From assembly GCA_015478645.1 (NCBI GenBank), contig JADMIL010000002.1:1-64000 (forward strand): a stretch of 64,000 nt of DNA, given 5' to 3'. Position 1 is the first letter of the stretch, and each line of letters starts with the position of its first letter. Position numbers and translations under genes: made by a program. This DNA comes from Candidatus Binataceae bacterium. Lineage in GTDB: Bacteria; Desulfobacterota; Binatia; Binatales; Binataceae. Below the pieces are notes generated by a model. That model was given only the letters and a program-made list of their open reading frames with translations, did not search any database and was not told where the DNA came from. Shown here piece after piece: positions 36,405 through 46,307 of this stretch.

Positions 36405-38504
36405 ATGTGGCGATCAATTTCGGTGATGGTATTTTCCTGCTTCCTGCTTGGTCCGCTATGCACATCGCGCGCGTTTGGCGCTGAAGGCGCTCCGGCGCCG
36501 GGCGCCTCGGCGGCCGTTGGCGTGGCGCCGGCGATCGCGGCGAAGTCTCCGGCCGCGGCAAAGAAACCGGCCGCGCCTCGCCCGCAAGCGGCGGCGTCGG
36601 CGCGCCGGAGCAAGCTCCCGCGGATGGTGATCGTGGTCACGGCGACACGCATGGCGACGCCGCTCAGCGAGGTCGGCACGACCGCGTCGGTGGTCAGCAG
36701 CAAGCTGATCGCGTCGCAGCAGATTCACGCGGTCACCGACGCCTTGCGGGAAGTTCCCGGCGTGATGGTCACGCAAAGCGGATCGCCGGGCACGATCGCC
36801 GACGTCTCGATTCGCGGAGCGACCGCCGCGCAGACCCTCGTGATGATCGACGGCGTGCCGGTCAACGACTCGGCCACCGGATCGTTCGACATCAGCCGAC
36901 TGACCACCGACGACCTTGACCGTATCGAGGTGGTGCGCGGCGCGGGCGGCGCGCTCTACGGATCGCAGGCGATCGGCGGCGTGATCAACCTGATCTCGCG
37001 GGAAGGGTCGGGCGCGCCGAGCTTCAGCATGTCGTCGGAGGGCGGCAATCGCGCGACCCAGAACCAGGTCGCGACGTTCCAGGGCGCCGAGGGCAAACTC
37101 GCCTATTCGGGCACAATCTCGTACTTCTCGACTACCGGCTATCGTTTGAAGAACGACAGCTCCGACAACCTGTCGGGCTCGGCACGCCTGGATTATCATC
37201 TGGACGAGAACACCACGATTCGCGGTTTCGCGCGCTATACGCGGGCCAATGTGAGCCTGGCGAATTATTCGATCTTCAGCGGCATCACGCTCAATCCCAA
37301 CGCGCATCAGCGCAACGAATTCATGCTCTACAAGGGCGAGATCGACCGCCGGTTCGGCGATCACCTGACGGCGACCCTGAGCGGCTACTTCGTGCGCGAC
37401 GAGTTGCGCCTCAACACGACGCCGTTTCTTGAGCAGACCGTGGTGCCGTTCGGCAGCCTGAGCTCCGAGACCGACCACGTGCCGGACGAGACTCGCGGGG
37501 CCAATCTTGAGGCGGTCTACAGCTGGGCGGAGGGGAGTCGCTCGCTGATGGGGTTCGATTTCAAAGATCGCTGGATCCATTCGCAGAGCGATTTCTTTTT
37601 CTTCCCGAAGGCGGCGCCGCCCTCGCAATTTCTCACTATTTTCAACGCGCGCCGCCAGGAGTACGCCGGCTACGTCGAGCAGGAGGCGCGGCTGTTCAAC
37701 GGCCATCTGATCGGCACGGGCGGCTTTCGCGTCGATGGCAACAGCCAGTTTGGTCTCGAGGTGAGCCCGGCGTGGTCGGTGGTGATCCCGCTCGAGGCCT
37801 ACGGGCTGACGCTGCGCGGCAGCTACAGCGAGGGCTTTCGCGCGCCGAGCTTCGACGAGCTCTATTTTCCGGATTTCGGCAATCCCAATCTGCGCCCGGA
37901 AATCTCCTCCGAATACGACGGCGGCTTCACCGAGAGCTTCGGCCAGATGGCCGAATTCACGGCGACCTATTTCTCGCGCCGGGTGCATGATCTGATCGTG
38001 ACCGTACCGGCGCCTGGGACCCCCTTTGGCGTGGCCGCGGGCAACGCGGGCCGGGTCGACGTGCAGGGCGTCGAACTGGTGCCGTCGGTCCATCCGCTGA
38101 GCGGGCTCACGCTGTCGGGCAGCGTGACCATTCTGGATGAGACCCACGTTTCGGTTTCGCCGAGCTTGCAGCCGACGCGGGTGCCAAAATATTCCGCCCA
38201 GGCGCTGGCCGAGTACACGCGCGCCGCCACGTTGCTCGCGGAGGATCGCCTGACGCTCACGCTCGCCTACACTTTCGTCGGCGATCGCGAGGACATCTCC
38301 ACCGCCGGCACCATCACCAATCACGACGCCTACCATCGTTTTGACCTGGCGATGACCTACGCGCCGGGACTGCGCTGGGGCGTGGTGCGCGGCGAGTCAC
38401 TCTACACACGGATCGAAAATCTGCTCGATCGGCACTACTCGGAGGCCTTCGGCTTTCCCGCCCCGACGATCAATTTCCTGGCCGGTGTAAAAGTCGACTT
38501 CTAA
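36405..38504 (+). CDS. btuB: TonB-dependent receptor, BtuB-like
   Basis: TATRMATPLSEVGTTASVVSSKLI TonB-box/plug start; VSIRGATAAQTLVMIDGVPVNDSATGSFDISRLTTDDLDRIEVVRGAGGALYGSQAIGGVINLI; preceded by cobalamin riboswitch. Confidence 0.9.
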   Translation: MWRSISVMVFSCFLLGPLCTSRAFGAEGAPAPGASAAVGVAPAIAAKSPAAAKKPAAPRPQAAASARRSKLPRMVIVVTATRMATPLSEVGTTASVVSSKLIASQQIHAVTDALREVPGVMVTQSGSPGTIADVSIRGATAAQTLVMIDGVPVNDSATGSFDISRLTTDDLDRIEVVRGAGGALYGSQAIGGVINLISREGSGAPSFSMSSEGGNRATQNQVATFQGAEGKLAYSGTISYFSTTGYRLKNDSSDNLSGSARLDYHLDENTTIRGFARYTRANVSLANYSIFSGITLNPNAHQRNEFMLYKGEIDRRFGDHLTATLSGYFVRDELRLNTTPFLEQTVVPFGSLSSETDHVPDETRGANLEAVYSWAEGSRSLMGFDFKDRWIHSQSDFFFFPKAAPPSQFLTIFNARRQEYAGYVEQEARLFNGHLIGTGGFRVDGNSQFGLEVSPAWSVVIPLEAYGLTLRGSYSEGFRAPSFDELYFPDFGNPNLRPEISSEYDGGFTESFGQMAEFTATYFSRRVHDLIVTVPAPGTPFGVAAGNAGRVDVQGVELVPSVHPLSGLTLSGSVTILDETHVSVSPSLQPTRVPKYSAQALAEYTRAATLLAEDRLTLTLAYTFVGDREDISTAGTITNHDAYHRFDLAMTYAPGLRWGVVRGESLYTRIENLLDRHYSEAFGFPAPTINFLAGVKVDF

Positions 38505-38582
38505 TGGAGCCTTGTCGCGATCGCCGCGAAAGAAGAGGCCTTGCGAAACACACTATACTGAGACAATCAATGTAGTGGTACT

Positions 38583-38700
38583 GCGTTTGCGGATACCGCG
38601 AACGCCACGAGGCAGATGACTATCCGATCGGAGTGAACGGTTGCACGGGGCGGAGCCCGCATCTTGTGATGCGGGAGGTGTGGAACCTCTCAGAGGTTCC
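38583..38700. other. Three consecutive strong inverted repeats in convergent btuB-glnE intergenic region (candidate structured RNA)
   Basis: GCGTTTGCGG-ATA-CCGCGAACGC (38583-38605), CCCGCATC-TTGT-GATGCGGG (38656-38675), GGAACCTC-TCA-GAGGTTCC (38682-38700). Confidence 0.55.
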
Positions 38701-38724
38701 GCTGATTGCTTCCTGATTTTCGCT

Positions 38725-41676
38725 TCAGCTCGCCTGTTCGCGCGCGAAGCAGGCGGCGAAAATTGCGCGCACCCGCGTGCGCCGGCGATCGAGTTCGGCG
38801 AGCAGGCGCAGGGCCGCGTCGGCGCCTTCGTAACCCATCCGGCGCGCGACCGGGGTCAATTCAGCGTGGGCGGTCGGTAGCGCCCACGCGGCCTGGTCAG
38901 TCTCGATCCGCAGGCGATCCTCGAGGCGCGACAAAAAGCGGTAGTCGGATTCGAGATCCGCCGCGCTCGGGCCGTCGAGCAGTTGCGCCTCGGCCAATGC
39001 GCGAATCAGCGCGACCGTGCCGCGCTGGCGCAGTGCTTCGTGGCGATGTCCGTGGCGCAGAACCATCATCTGGGTAATGAATTCGACGTCGACGAGACCG
39101 CCGCGCCCTTGCTTGAGATTGAGCCGATGGCGGGTTTCGGCGCCGATCTCGCGCTCCATCCGCGCGCGCATTGCGGCGATCTCGCCGGCTTCACCAGCGC
39201 TCAGCCCGCGCCCGAAGACACATTCGACGCGCGCCGCCTCGACCTCGCCGGCGAGCCACGGGTCGCCCGCGATCGCCCGCGCGCGGACCAGCGACTGCCG
39301 CTCCCATACGGCCGAGCTGTGGCGATGGTATTCGCGGAAGCCCGCGAGCGAGGTGACCAGTGGACCGGCCTTGCCGGAGGGGCGCAGGCGCAGGTCGAGC
39401 CGGTAGGCGATTCCTTCGCGCGTCGGCGCGTCGAGAATCGCGATGAGTTTTTGCACCATGCGCGCGGCTGCGGCATGGCTCGCGCCGGCGACCTCGTGGG
39501 GATCGTGGTAGACGAAAATCAGGTCGAGGTCCGAGTTATACGACATCTCGCCCGCGCCGAAGCGGCCCATCGCGAGCGCGCACAGGCCGAGGGCGGGCGG
39601 CATCGGATGGCGCAGGGCGGCCTCGCTACGGGCCAGTTGGAGACCTTCGCGGAGAACCGTTTCGGCCAGCCGGGTGAGTTCGACCTGGACGTCCTCGAGC
39701 TCAAGATCGCCCGCCAGATCGGCGATCGCGACGCGCAGGAATTCCTGCTGGCGGAACGATCGAATCGCGTCGAGACGGCTCTCGAAGTCGTCGCTCGCCG
39801 CGACTAGCCCGGCCAGTTCGTCGCGCAATTCAGCCGTCGTGCGGCGCATCCGCGCCAGGTCCGATCGCACCAGCGTGTCGAGAATCTCGGGATGGATGAT
39901 GAACAGCGTCGACAGATGGCTGCTCGAGGCGAACAGCCGCAGCAACACCCGGCGGGTCGCCGGATGCTCTTCGAGCAGCGCCAGGAACGAGGTGCGCGCG
40001 CCGACCGCCGCGATAAACGAAGCGAGATTCATCAGCGCCAGATCGGGATCGGCCAACATGCGGATCTCGTCGATCAGCTCGGGGCTCAGCCGCTCGAGCA
40101 ATTCGCGCCGCCGCGCGCTCGACGATCCGTGGGGCGGATCCTCGGCCAGCAGCGCCAGATGATTGGCGCTCTCAACCGGCCGGCTGAAGCCCAGTTCGGC
40201 CAGCGCGGCGGCCGCCTGATCGCGATCGTGGGCGGCGCGCCACGCCGCGACGGCGCCGGCCGAGGCCTTGGCCTCGCTGCGCTCGCCGCCGCCCGCCAGC
40301 ATCTCGCGAAACTGCATCGCGACGAATTCGCGATGGACTTGCAACTGCTCGTGCAGGCGCGCCGCCGCCGCCGCGCCTTTGCCGAGGCCCAGCCGCGCGG
40401 CGAGCATCGCGAACGCGCCGGGGGTGGCCGGCAGCGTATGGGTTTGCAGGCCCGCGACGACTTGCAGCTTGTGCTCGGCATCGCGCAGGAACAGATAGGC
40501 GTCGTGCAGCCGGCGCATCCGCACCGGTGCCAGGTAGCCATGCTCGGAGAGCCGTTCCAGCGCGCCCAGCGTCTCGGCGGTGCGCAGGCGCGGGTCGCGT
40601 CCGCCGTAAATCAGGGTGAGCGACTGCACGATGAACTCGAGCTCGCGGATGCCGCCGCGGCCGAGCTTCAAATTGCGCGCGACCAGGTCGGGTGACCGCA
40701 GCTCCTGCTCAATCTGCCGCTTCATCGCGCGTAGTTGGCGCAGCGTGTCGAAATCCAGATAGCGGCGGTAGATAAAGCGCGTCAGCTCGTCGAGCAGGCC
40801 GGCACCGGCCGCGATCGCCCCGGCCACCGGACGCGCCCGCAGCAGCGCCGCGCGCTCCCAGGTGTCGCCCATGCTCTGGTAGTAGTTGAGGGCGCTCTCG
40901 ACCGGCATCACCAGCGGTGATTCGCGCCCGCCGGGCCGCAGCCGCATATCCACGCGGAAGCATTGCGCCGTGATGATCTCGGTCAGGGCTTCGCCGATAT
41001 GGATAGCGGCCTCCTGGCGCGCCGGCGTCGCCGCGCCGCCGAACAGATAAATCAGATCGATATCCGAACTGAGATTGAGTTCGCCCGCGCCGAGCTTGCC
41101 CATCGCGATAACGCAGAAATCGTCCGCGACGACGCCCGCCGGTTCAGCCAGCCGGCCGGCCGCCTCAAGCGCGCCGCGCAGACATTCGCAGGCCAGGCGC
41201 GAGAGTGCGCGCGTGGTTTCGACCACGGTCAGGCGGCGCGTCAAATCGCCAATCGCAATTTGCAGAAAGCATCGGCGCTTGAATTCGCCGAGCGCGGCGC
41301 CAGCGGCGGCCAGATCGGTCGGTGGGCGCCCCGCGTAAGCGATCGAATCGATCATCGCCGCCGCACCGATGGTGCGCGCGTCGTCAAAGATCGCGAGCCA
41401 GTTCGCGCCCGCGCCGGCGAGTCCGGTGCCGACCAGTTCGGAGGCACCCAGGCAGAAGGCGAGATCCGCGATGCGTTGCGGATCGGCCATCGCCGCGTCC
41501 ATCACCGCCGGAGTCTGTTCGGCGAGCTTCAACAAAAAGGCGATCGCGAGGCGCTCGTCGGGGGCGCATTCACGCACTTGCGCCAGGGTGCGCGCGGCCT
41601 CATCGCCGTTACCCAGGCGATCGGCCAGGTGCGCCGCGAGCGCGCGCAATTCCGGTGCAAAGCCCGTCAAATCCAT
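38725..41676 (-). CDS. glnE: Bifunctional glutamine synthetase adenylyltransferase/deadenylase
   Basis: Two nucleotidyltransferase domains: MGKLGAGELNLSSDIDLIYLFG and MGRFGAGEMSYNSDLDLIFVYH; start chosen at MDLTGFAPEL. Confidence 0.95.
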   Translation of the reverse strand: MDLTGFAPELRALAAHLADRLGNGDEAARTLAQVRECAPDERLAIAFLLKLAEQTPAVMDAAMADPQRIADLAFCLGASELVGTGLAGAGANWLAIFDDARTIGAAAMIDSIAYAGRPPTDLAAAGAALGEFKRRCFLQIAIGDLTRRLTVVETTRALSRLACECLRGALEAAGRLAEPAGVVADDFCVIAMGKLGAGELNLSSDIDLIYLFGGAATPARQEAAIHIGEALTEIITAQCFRVDMRLRPGGRESPLVMPVESALNYYQSMGDTWERAALLRARPVAGAIAAGAGLLDELTRFIYRRYLDFDTLRQLRAMKRQIEQELRSPDLVARNLKLGRGGIRELEFIVQSLTLIYGGRDPRLRTAETLGALERLSEHGYLAPVRMRRLHDAYLFLRDAEHKLQVVAGLQTHTLPATPGAFAMLAARLGLGKGAAAAARLHEQLQVHREFVAMQFREMLAGGGERSEAKASAGAVAAWRAAHDRDQAAAALAELGFSRPVESANHLALLAEDPPHGSSSARRRELLERLSPELIDEIRMLADPDLALMNLASFIAAVGARTSFLALLEEHPATRRVLLRLFASSSHLSTLFIIHPEILDTLVRSDLARMRRTTAELRDELAGLVAASDDFESRLDAIRSFRQQEFLRVAIADLAGDLELEDVQVELTRLAETVLREGLQLARSEAALRHPMPPALGLCALAMGRFGAGEMSYNSDLDLIFVYHDPHEVAGASHAAAARMVQKLIAILDAPTREGIAYRLDLRLRPSGKAGPLVTSLAGFREYHRHSSAVWERQSLVRARAIAGDPWLAGEVEAARVECVFGRGLSAGEAGEIAAMRARMEREIGAETRHRLNLKQGRGGLVDVEFITQMMVLRHGHRHEALRQRGTVALIRALAEAQLLDGPSAADLESDYRFLSRLEDRLRIETDQAAWALPTAHAELTPVARRMGYEGADAALRLLAELDRRRTRVRAIFAACFAREQAS

Positions 41677-41833
41677 TCCGGAAAACAATAGCAGAGGACG
41701 CCGGCGCTCGCTGCGACGGCCCCTGGCGGCGCGGGCCGACTGAGCTAATTCGCTGGCGGAGGCGAACCGTCGCGGCAACGCGATCGCAGGATCGATCGCG
41801 CCTGCCACACTTGCGCCGGCGGTGACGCGATGC

Positions 41834-43033
41834 TTACGAAGCGGAGCCGGAGCCCTGCTCGCCGGCGACCACGCGCGGGTGACGCCCCGCATGGCGCCTG
41901 CCGACCGACGCGGAAGAGGTCGTGTGATGACGCGAGTGATGCGCTGAATGCGCGGCGACCGAACGAATCACGTGGTGACGATAGTGACGCGCCCGGTGGG
42001 GCGGCGCGAAATCGGTCCTGACGACCGGCGGCGGCGGCGCCTGGTCGTTTTCGATATCGGGGAAGTACTGGTTCTCGTGCTGATGAATCTCGAGCGCGGC
42101 CAGGAACTCGGCATAGTAATTCCGCGCGGCGAAGCCGAAATGCGGGCCGTTGTAGTTCTGCACGATACGATCGTAATTGCCGCCAAATTCCGACGATGCC
42201 TCGGCGGTGCCGCCCGTGCCGTAGTTATAAGCGGTGATCGCCAGCGGCCAACTGCCCAGCGCGTCATAGTTCGATCGCAGCAACTCGGCCGCCGCTTCGG
42301 TCTCGGTCGTCGGATTGAGCCGATCATCGTGGTAGCGCGTGATGCGCATGTACTGCTTGCCGGTGCCGCGCGTGAACTGCCAGATACCGAGGGCGCCGGC
42401 GCTCGATTTGGCGCGGCTGTAAAAGCCCGACTCGACCGTCGCCAGCGTAACCAGTTCGGGCGGTAGGCCGGCGGCGCGGAAGATCCGCTCCATCGAGACG
42501 CGGTAATAGCGGCTGCGCACCAGACCTTCGCGGAAACGTTCCTGCAGGCCCTGCTGCACGCGCAGATTTTGCGCCGCGACGGCGCAGGCGGAGCGCGGTT
42601 CGCCGGCGAACATATTGGCGACCCGTTGTTCCTCCGGATTCGCGGGCGGCTGGCCGGCTGCCAGGCGATTGAGAATATCGGCGTACTTGTTCTTCAGATA
42701 ATCGTTGGCCGCGGCAACTTCGTCGCGGCCCGGATCACCGTCGCCCGGCAGATGCATCACCTGGTAGACGCGGTCAATCTGGTCGCGATCATGAATGATG
42801 AAGTCACGATCCGAATAGGTCGCGAATATCGCCACCCAGAACTTCACGTTCGGCGCAATCGCCGCCGGATGGGGAAACGGATATTCCGAACCGGCCAAGG
42901 CGCGCGTGCATGTCGCGCCGATAATTAGCAGACCAGCCAGCGCGGCCGTCAGCGTTCGCCGCAGCCATCTTCCATTACTGAATTTTCCGCTCGGCAAGTT
43001 CCCCTCCGCATCGATCTCAGTCGAATTCACCAC
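41834..43033 (-). CDS. Lytic transglycosylase (SLT domain, MltD-like) with His/Arg-rich C-terminal tail
   Basis: LVTLATVESGFYSRAKSSAGALGIWQFTRGTGKQYM; AITAYNYGTGG; tail RARHYRHHVIRSVAAHSAHHSRHHTTSS. Confidence 0.88.
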   Translation of the reverse strand: MVNSTEIDAEGNLPSGKFSNGRWLRRTLTAALAGLLIIGATCTRALAGSEYPFPHPAAIAPNVKFWVAIFATYSDRDFIIHDRDQIDRVYQVMHLPGDGDPGRDEVAAANDYLKNKYADILNRLAAGQPPANPEEQRVANMFAGEPRSACAVAAQNLRVQQGLQERFREGLVRSRYYRVSMERIFRAAGLPPELVTLATVESGFYSRAKSSAGALGIWQFTRGTGKQYMRITRYHDDRLNPTTETEAAAELLRSNYDALGSWPLAITAYNYGTGGTAEASSEFGGNYDRIVQNYNGPHFGFAARNYYAEFLAALEIHQHENQYFPDIENDQAPPPPVVRTDFAPPHRARHYRHHVIRSVAAHSAHHSRHHTTSSASVGRRHAGRHPRVVAGEQGSGSAS

Positions 43034-43403
43034 ATCCCGGGGATTACGGCCCCGGGCCTTCCTCCGCCAAACGGCATGTATATCGAATAAAGACTTGGTG
43101 ACGCACAGTCAATGCTCGCTGCTGACGATTATTGATAGTCGATGCCGAAAATTCGCATGGATATTCATTGCTGGCTCTACGCCGCTCATAGTGACGGGTT
43201 GCGGCTGTCGCGGTTGGCTCGTGGGTCATCGGTCGCGGCCGCGGCGGGATTGCCAGTCGTTGGATCAAGCGCGGAGCCTCGTGGTTGGCCATCGGTTGAC
43301 GAATCGTTCTGGTGGATAGGTCCGGAGGTGCCACCGCCCTATTCCACTGGCTCGACGGAGGCGCTTGAGACCGGTTGGCGCGGGCGGCTAAGCTCGAAGC
43401 GAC

Positions 43404-44690
43404 GTGCCGCCCGATGAAATCGAAATAGTTCCGCTCGAGCGGCCGATCGCCGCGACTATCGACGTTCCCGGATCGAAGAGCATCACCAACCGCGCGCTGC
43501 TGCTGGCCGCGATGGCCGACGGGCGCTCGGTAATCGACGGCGCGCTGCTCAGCGACGACACGCGGCAGATGGCGGTGGCGCTGGATGCGCTGGGCTTTGC
43601 GGTGGACGTGGCCGAGGCCGCGCACCGCATCACGGTCGCCGGACGCGGCGGCGCGATTGCCGCGGCGCGCGCCGATCTCGAGGTCGGTGGCGCGGGCACC
43701 GCGATGCGGTTTCTGGCCGGCTTCGTGACGCTCGGGCGCGGCCGTTACCGGCTCGACGGCAACGCGCGGATGCGCGAGCGGCCGGCCGGCGCGCTGATCG
43801 ATGCGCTCGCCGCGATCGGCGTCAAAATTTCGAGCGAGCGCGGCGATGGCTGTCCGCCGATCGTGATCGACACGCGCGCGGGCGCCTGCCTGGGCGGCGC
43901 GGCGACGATCGACGCGAGCCTCTCGTCGCAATTCGTCTCGGCGATGCTGATGCCGGCGCCGCTGTGGCGCGACGGCCTCAGGCTGATCGCGGCGGGCGAC
44001 ACCGCGCGGCCGTTTATCGCGATGACGCTCGCACTGATGGAACGGTGGGGCGCCGCGAGCAACGTCGCGGGAGACGCGATCACGGTGCCGGGCGGCCAGC
44101 GCTATCGCGCGATGAACTTTACGGTCGAGCCCGACGCCTCGAGCGCAAGCTATTTCGCTGCGGCGGCGGCGCTGGCCGGCGGCACCGTCGTCATTCGCGG
44201 GCTCGGGCGCGACTCGATCCAGGGCGACGCGCGCTTTATCGATCTGCTCAAGCGGATGGGTGCGCGGGTGACCTGGCGGAGCGACGCGGTCGAGGTGATC
44301 GGCGCGGGACGGCTGGCCGGCGTCGATGTCGCGATGAATGCGATGCCCGACATGGTGCCGACGCTCGCCGCGATCGCGCCATTCGCCTCATCGCCGACGC
44401 GGATTCGCAAGGTCGGCTTCATTCGCTATCACGAGAGCGACCGGATTCGCGTGCTCGCGACGGAACTGCGCCGGCTGGGCGCAAGTGTGCGCGAGTTCGA
44501 CGACGGGCTCGAGATCGAGCCGTCGCATCTGCGGCCCGCGGCGATCGAGACCTACGACGACCATCGCATCGCGATGGCGTTTGCGGTGGCCGGCCTCAAG
44601 CTCGGCGGCGTGCGGATCAAGAATCCCGGCTGCGTGGCTAAGACCTATCCCGATTTTTTCGCGAACCTCGCGCACCTGCGCCACAGTTGA
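43404..44690 (+). CDS. aroA: 3-phosphoshikimate 1-carboxyvinyltransferase (EPSP synthase)
   Basis: ATIDVPGSKSITNRALLLAAMADG; VGGAGTAMRFLAGF; SLSSQFVSAMLM; RKVGFIRYHESDRIRVLATELRRLGA; likely GTG start. Confidence 0.95.
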   Translation: MPPDEIEIVPLERPIAATIDVPGSKSITNRALLLAAMADGRSVIDGALLSDDTRQMAVALDALGFAVDVAEAAHRITVAGRGGAIAAARADLEVGGAGTAMRFLAGFVTLGRGRYRLDGNARMRERPAGALIDALAAIGVKISSERGDGCPPIVIDTRAGACLGGAATIDASLSSQFVSAMLMPAPLWRDGLRLIAAGDTARPFIAMTLALMERWGAASNVAGDAITVPGGQRYRAMNFTVEPDASSASYFAAAAALAGGTVVIRGLGRDSIQGDARFIDLLKRMGARVTWRSDAVEVIGAGRLAGVDVAMNAMPDMVPTLAAIAPFASSPTRIRKVGFIRYHESDRIRVLATELRRLGASVREFDDGLEIEPSHLRPAAIETYDDHRIAMAFAVAGLKLGGVRIKNPGCVAKTYPDFFANLAHLRHS

Positions 44691-44772
44691 TCGCATCTGA
44701 GCGCGTAGCGGTGAGGGGGGAGGGCAGCGGCGCTCCGCGCGCCTGATCGCATCGCGCCGCCGCGCGCGAATT

Positions 44773-45705
44773 TCACCGTTGATGGTACAGCGGATGGCCG
44801 CGGAAGTTCGTATGCACGCGGCTGAAGTGCTCGCCCTCCAGGTTGGCGAAATAGAGATCCTGTAAGCCCGGACCGCCGAAGGCGCAATTGGTCGGATGGT
44901 CGAGCCGTTCGCTGGCCGGGTCATCGATCATCATGGTCCATTTGCCCGACTTGTCGATCTGCAGAATTTGATTGGCGGGTAACAGGATCTTGTCGTGCGG
45001 CGGCTCGCCCTCTTTTTTGGCCTTGCCGGGCAGCGTCACGAAGAGGTTGCCGTCGAGGTCGAACGCCATGCCGTCGGGAATCGCCGGAAAATCCTTCGAG
45101 TAGATTTCCGGCTTACCGAACGTCCCGTCCTTCTTAATCTGAATCCGCAGGCAGTCGTAGCGCGTCGATTCGAGCACGTAGACCGCCTCTTCCCTAGGGT
45201 CGATCGCGGTGCCGTTGGCGAGGTAGATGCCGGTCGCGACAATTTCGCTTTTGCCGTTGCGCCGGACGACCACCAGTGCGCCCTTGGGCGACGGTTTCAG
45301 CAACTCGGGCAGGATGTGATTGATGTTGCTGGTGCTGGAGTTCGAGACGTAGAGATTGCCCTCCGCGTCGTAGGTCGCGAAGTTGGGCAGGCTCAGATGG
45401 AGGCCGCCGACCTGGTCGGCGACGATCGAGGTCTTGCCGTCGCGCGTCAGGCGGACGACCGCCTCTTTGCCGAGGTCGCAGTAGACCAGATCGCCGTTGC
45501 GATCCATCGCGACCCCGTTGGGAATCGAGCCGGCGGGCAGCGTCGCCAGTTCGCTGACCCGGCCGTCGGGCGTGACTTTGTACATCACGCCGTTGCGGCC
45601 GCCGCCATAGACGTTGTTGTCCTTGTCGACGACCACGCCCTCGGACTTCAGGACGCCGCGTCCGAACACCTCAACCGCGCTTACCGGGAATGTCGCCATG
45701 GTTCG
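44773..45705 (-). CDS. SMP-30/gluconolactonase/LRE family protein
   Basis: beta-propeller repeats: GVVVDKDNNVYGGGRNGVMYKVTPDGRV, PNGVAMDRNGDLVYCDLG, IPDGMAFDLDGNLFVTLPG. Confidence 0.88.
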   Translation of the reverse strand, partial: RTMATFPVSAVEVFGRGVLKSEGVVVDKDNNVYGGGRNGVMYKVTPDGRVSELATLPAGSIPNGVAMDRNGDLVYCDLGKEAVVRLTRDGKTSIVADQVGGLHLSLPNFATYDAEGNLYVSNSSTSNINHILPELLKPSPKGALVVVRRNGKSEIVATGIYLANGTAIDPREEAVYVLESTRYDCLRIQIKKDGTFGKPEIYSKDFPAIPDGMAFDLDGNLFVTLPGKAKKEGEPPHDKILLPANQILQIDKSGKWTMMIDDPASERLDHPTNCAFGGPGLQDLYFANLEGEHFSRVHTNFRGHPLYHQR

Positions 45706-45929
45706 GTCCTCTCTTCGCGCCTCGTGGAGGCGATCCACCGATTAACCGGAAATCCGCGGTCACCGGCGAGATCCGGCTGCCCCGCAGTCCAGACCCCGGC
45801 CTAGCAACTCCGGCCGCGATGCGCAATCGAAGCGGCGGCGCGATCGGTCCGATCGGTAATCCTATTGACGTTCGAGGGGGCGGAGCGGATGCGCCCGCGC
45901 CGCCCCTCTTTTCGCGCGCGCGGGCCGAA

Positions 45930-46259
45930 TCAGCCCTGCGCCAGCTTTTTCAGATCCTCGGCCCAGTTCTCGTACGGGCGCAATGGCGTGATCTCGATAT
46001 TCTTGGCGATGTGTGCGAAGCCGAGCTTCCAGATCGGCAGTTCGTACATCGCGTGATCGAGGTCGTCGGCGCTCGGCACGTCAAGCACCGCGATGATGAT
46101 CGGCTGGCCGGCGGCCTTCCAGATACCCTTGATCGCGCCCGCCTTGACGGCACCGAGCGCCGCTTCGGACTCCTTGAGCCACACTCCGTAGAACTCCTTG
46201 TTCGAGTTGTCGGCTGGCTTGTCGATATAAACCTTGAGCATGAACAGCATCGTCATCAC
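45930..46259 (-). CDS. Muconolactone delta-isomerase-like small protein (109 aa)
   Basis: MLFMLKVYIDKP...FYGVWLKESEAALGAVKAGAIKGIWKAAGQPIIIAVLDVPSADDLDHAMYELPIWKLG. Confidence 0.7.
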   Translation of the reverse strand: MMTMLFMLKVYIDKPADNSNKEFYGVWLKESEAALGAVKAGAIKGIWKAAGQPIIIAVLDVPSADDLDHAMYELPIWKLGFAHIAKNIEITPLRPYENWAEDLKKLAQG

Positions 46260-46307
46260 TCCCTGGGGAAATACTCGGTTGAAAGCCGTGTAAAAACTTT
46301 TCGGCGA

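Noticed and set aside
36456-38336. 626-aa minus-strand ORF opposite btuB (similarly 3024..4223, 4854..6419, 54980..56485, 49517..51055)
   Set aside because: Low-complexity antisense translations without recognisable motifs, overlapping confident genes.
38641-38700. Simple terminator for btuB or glnE
   Set aside because: The hairpins are strong but lack an adjacent T-run in either direction and there are three of them, so kept as an unexplained structured region rather than called a terminator.
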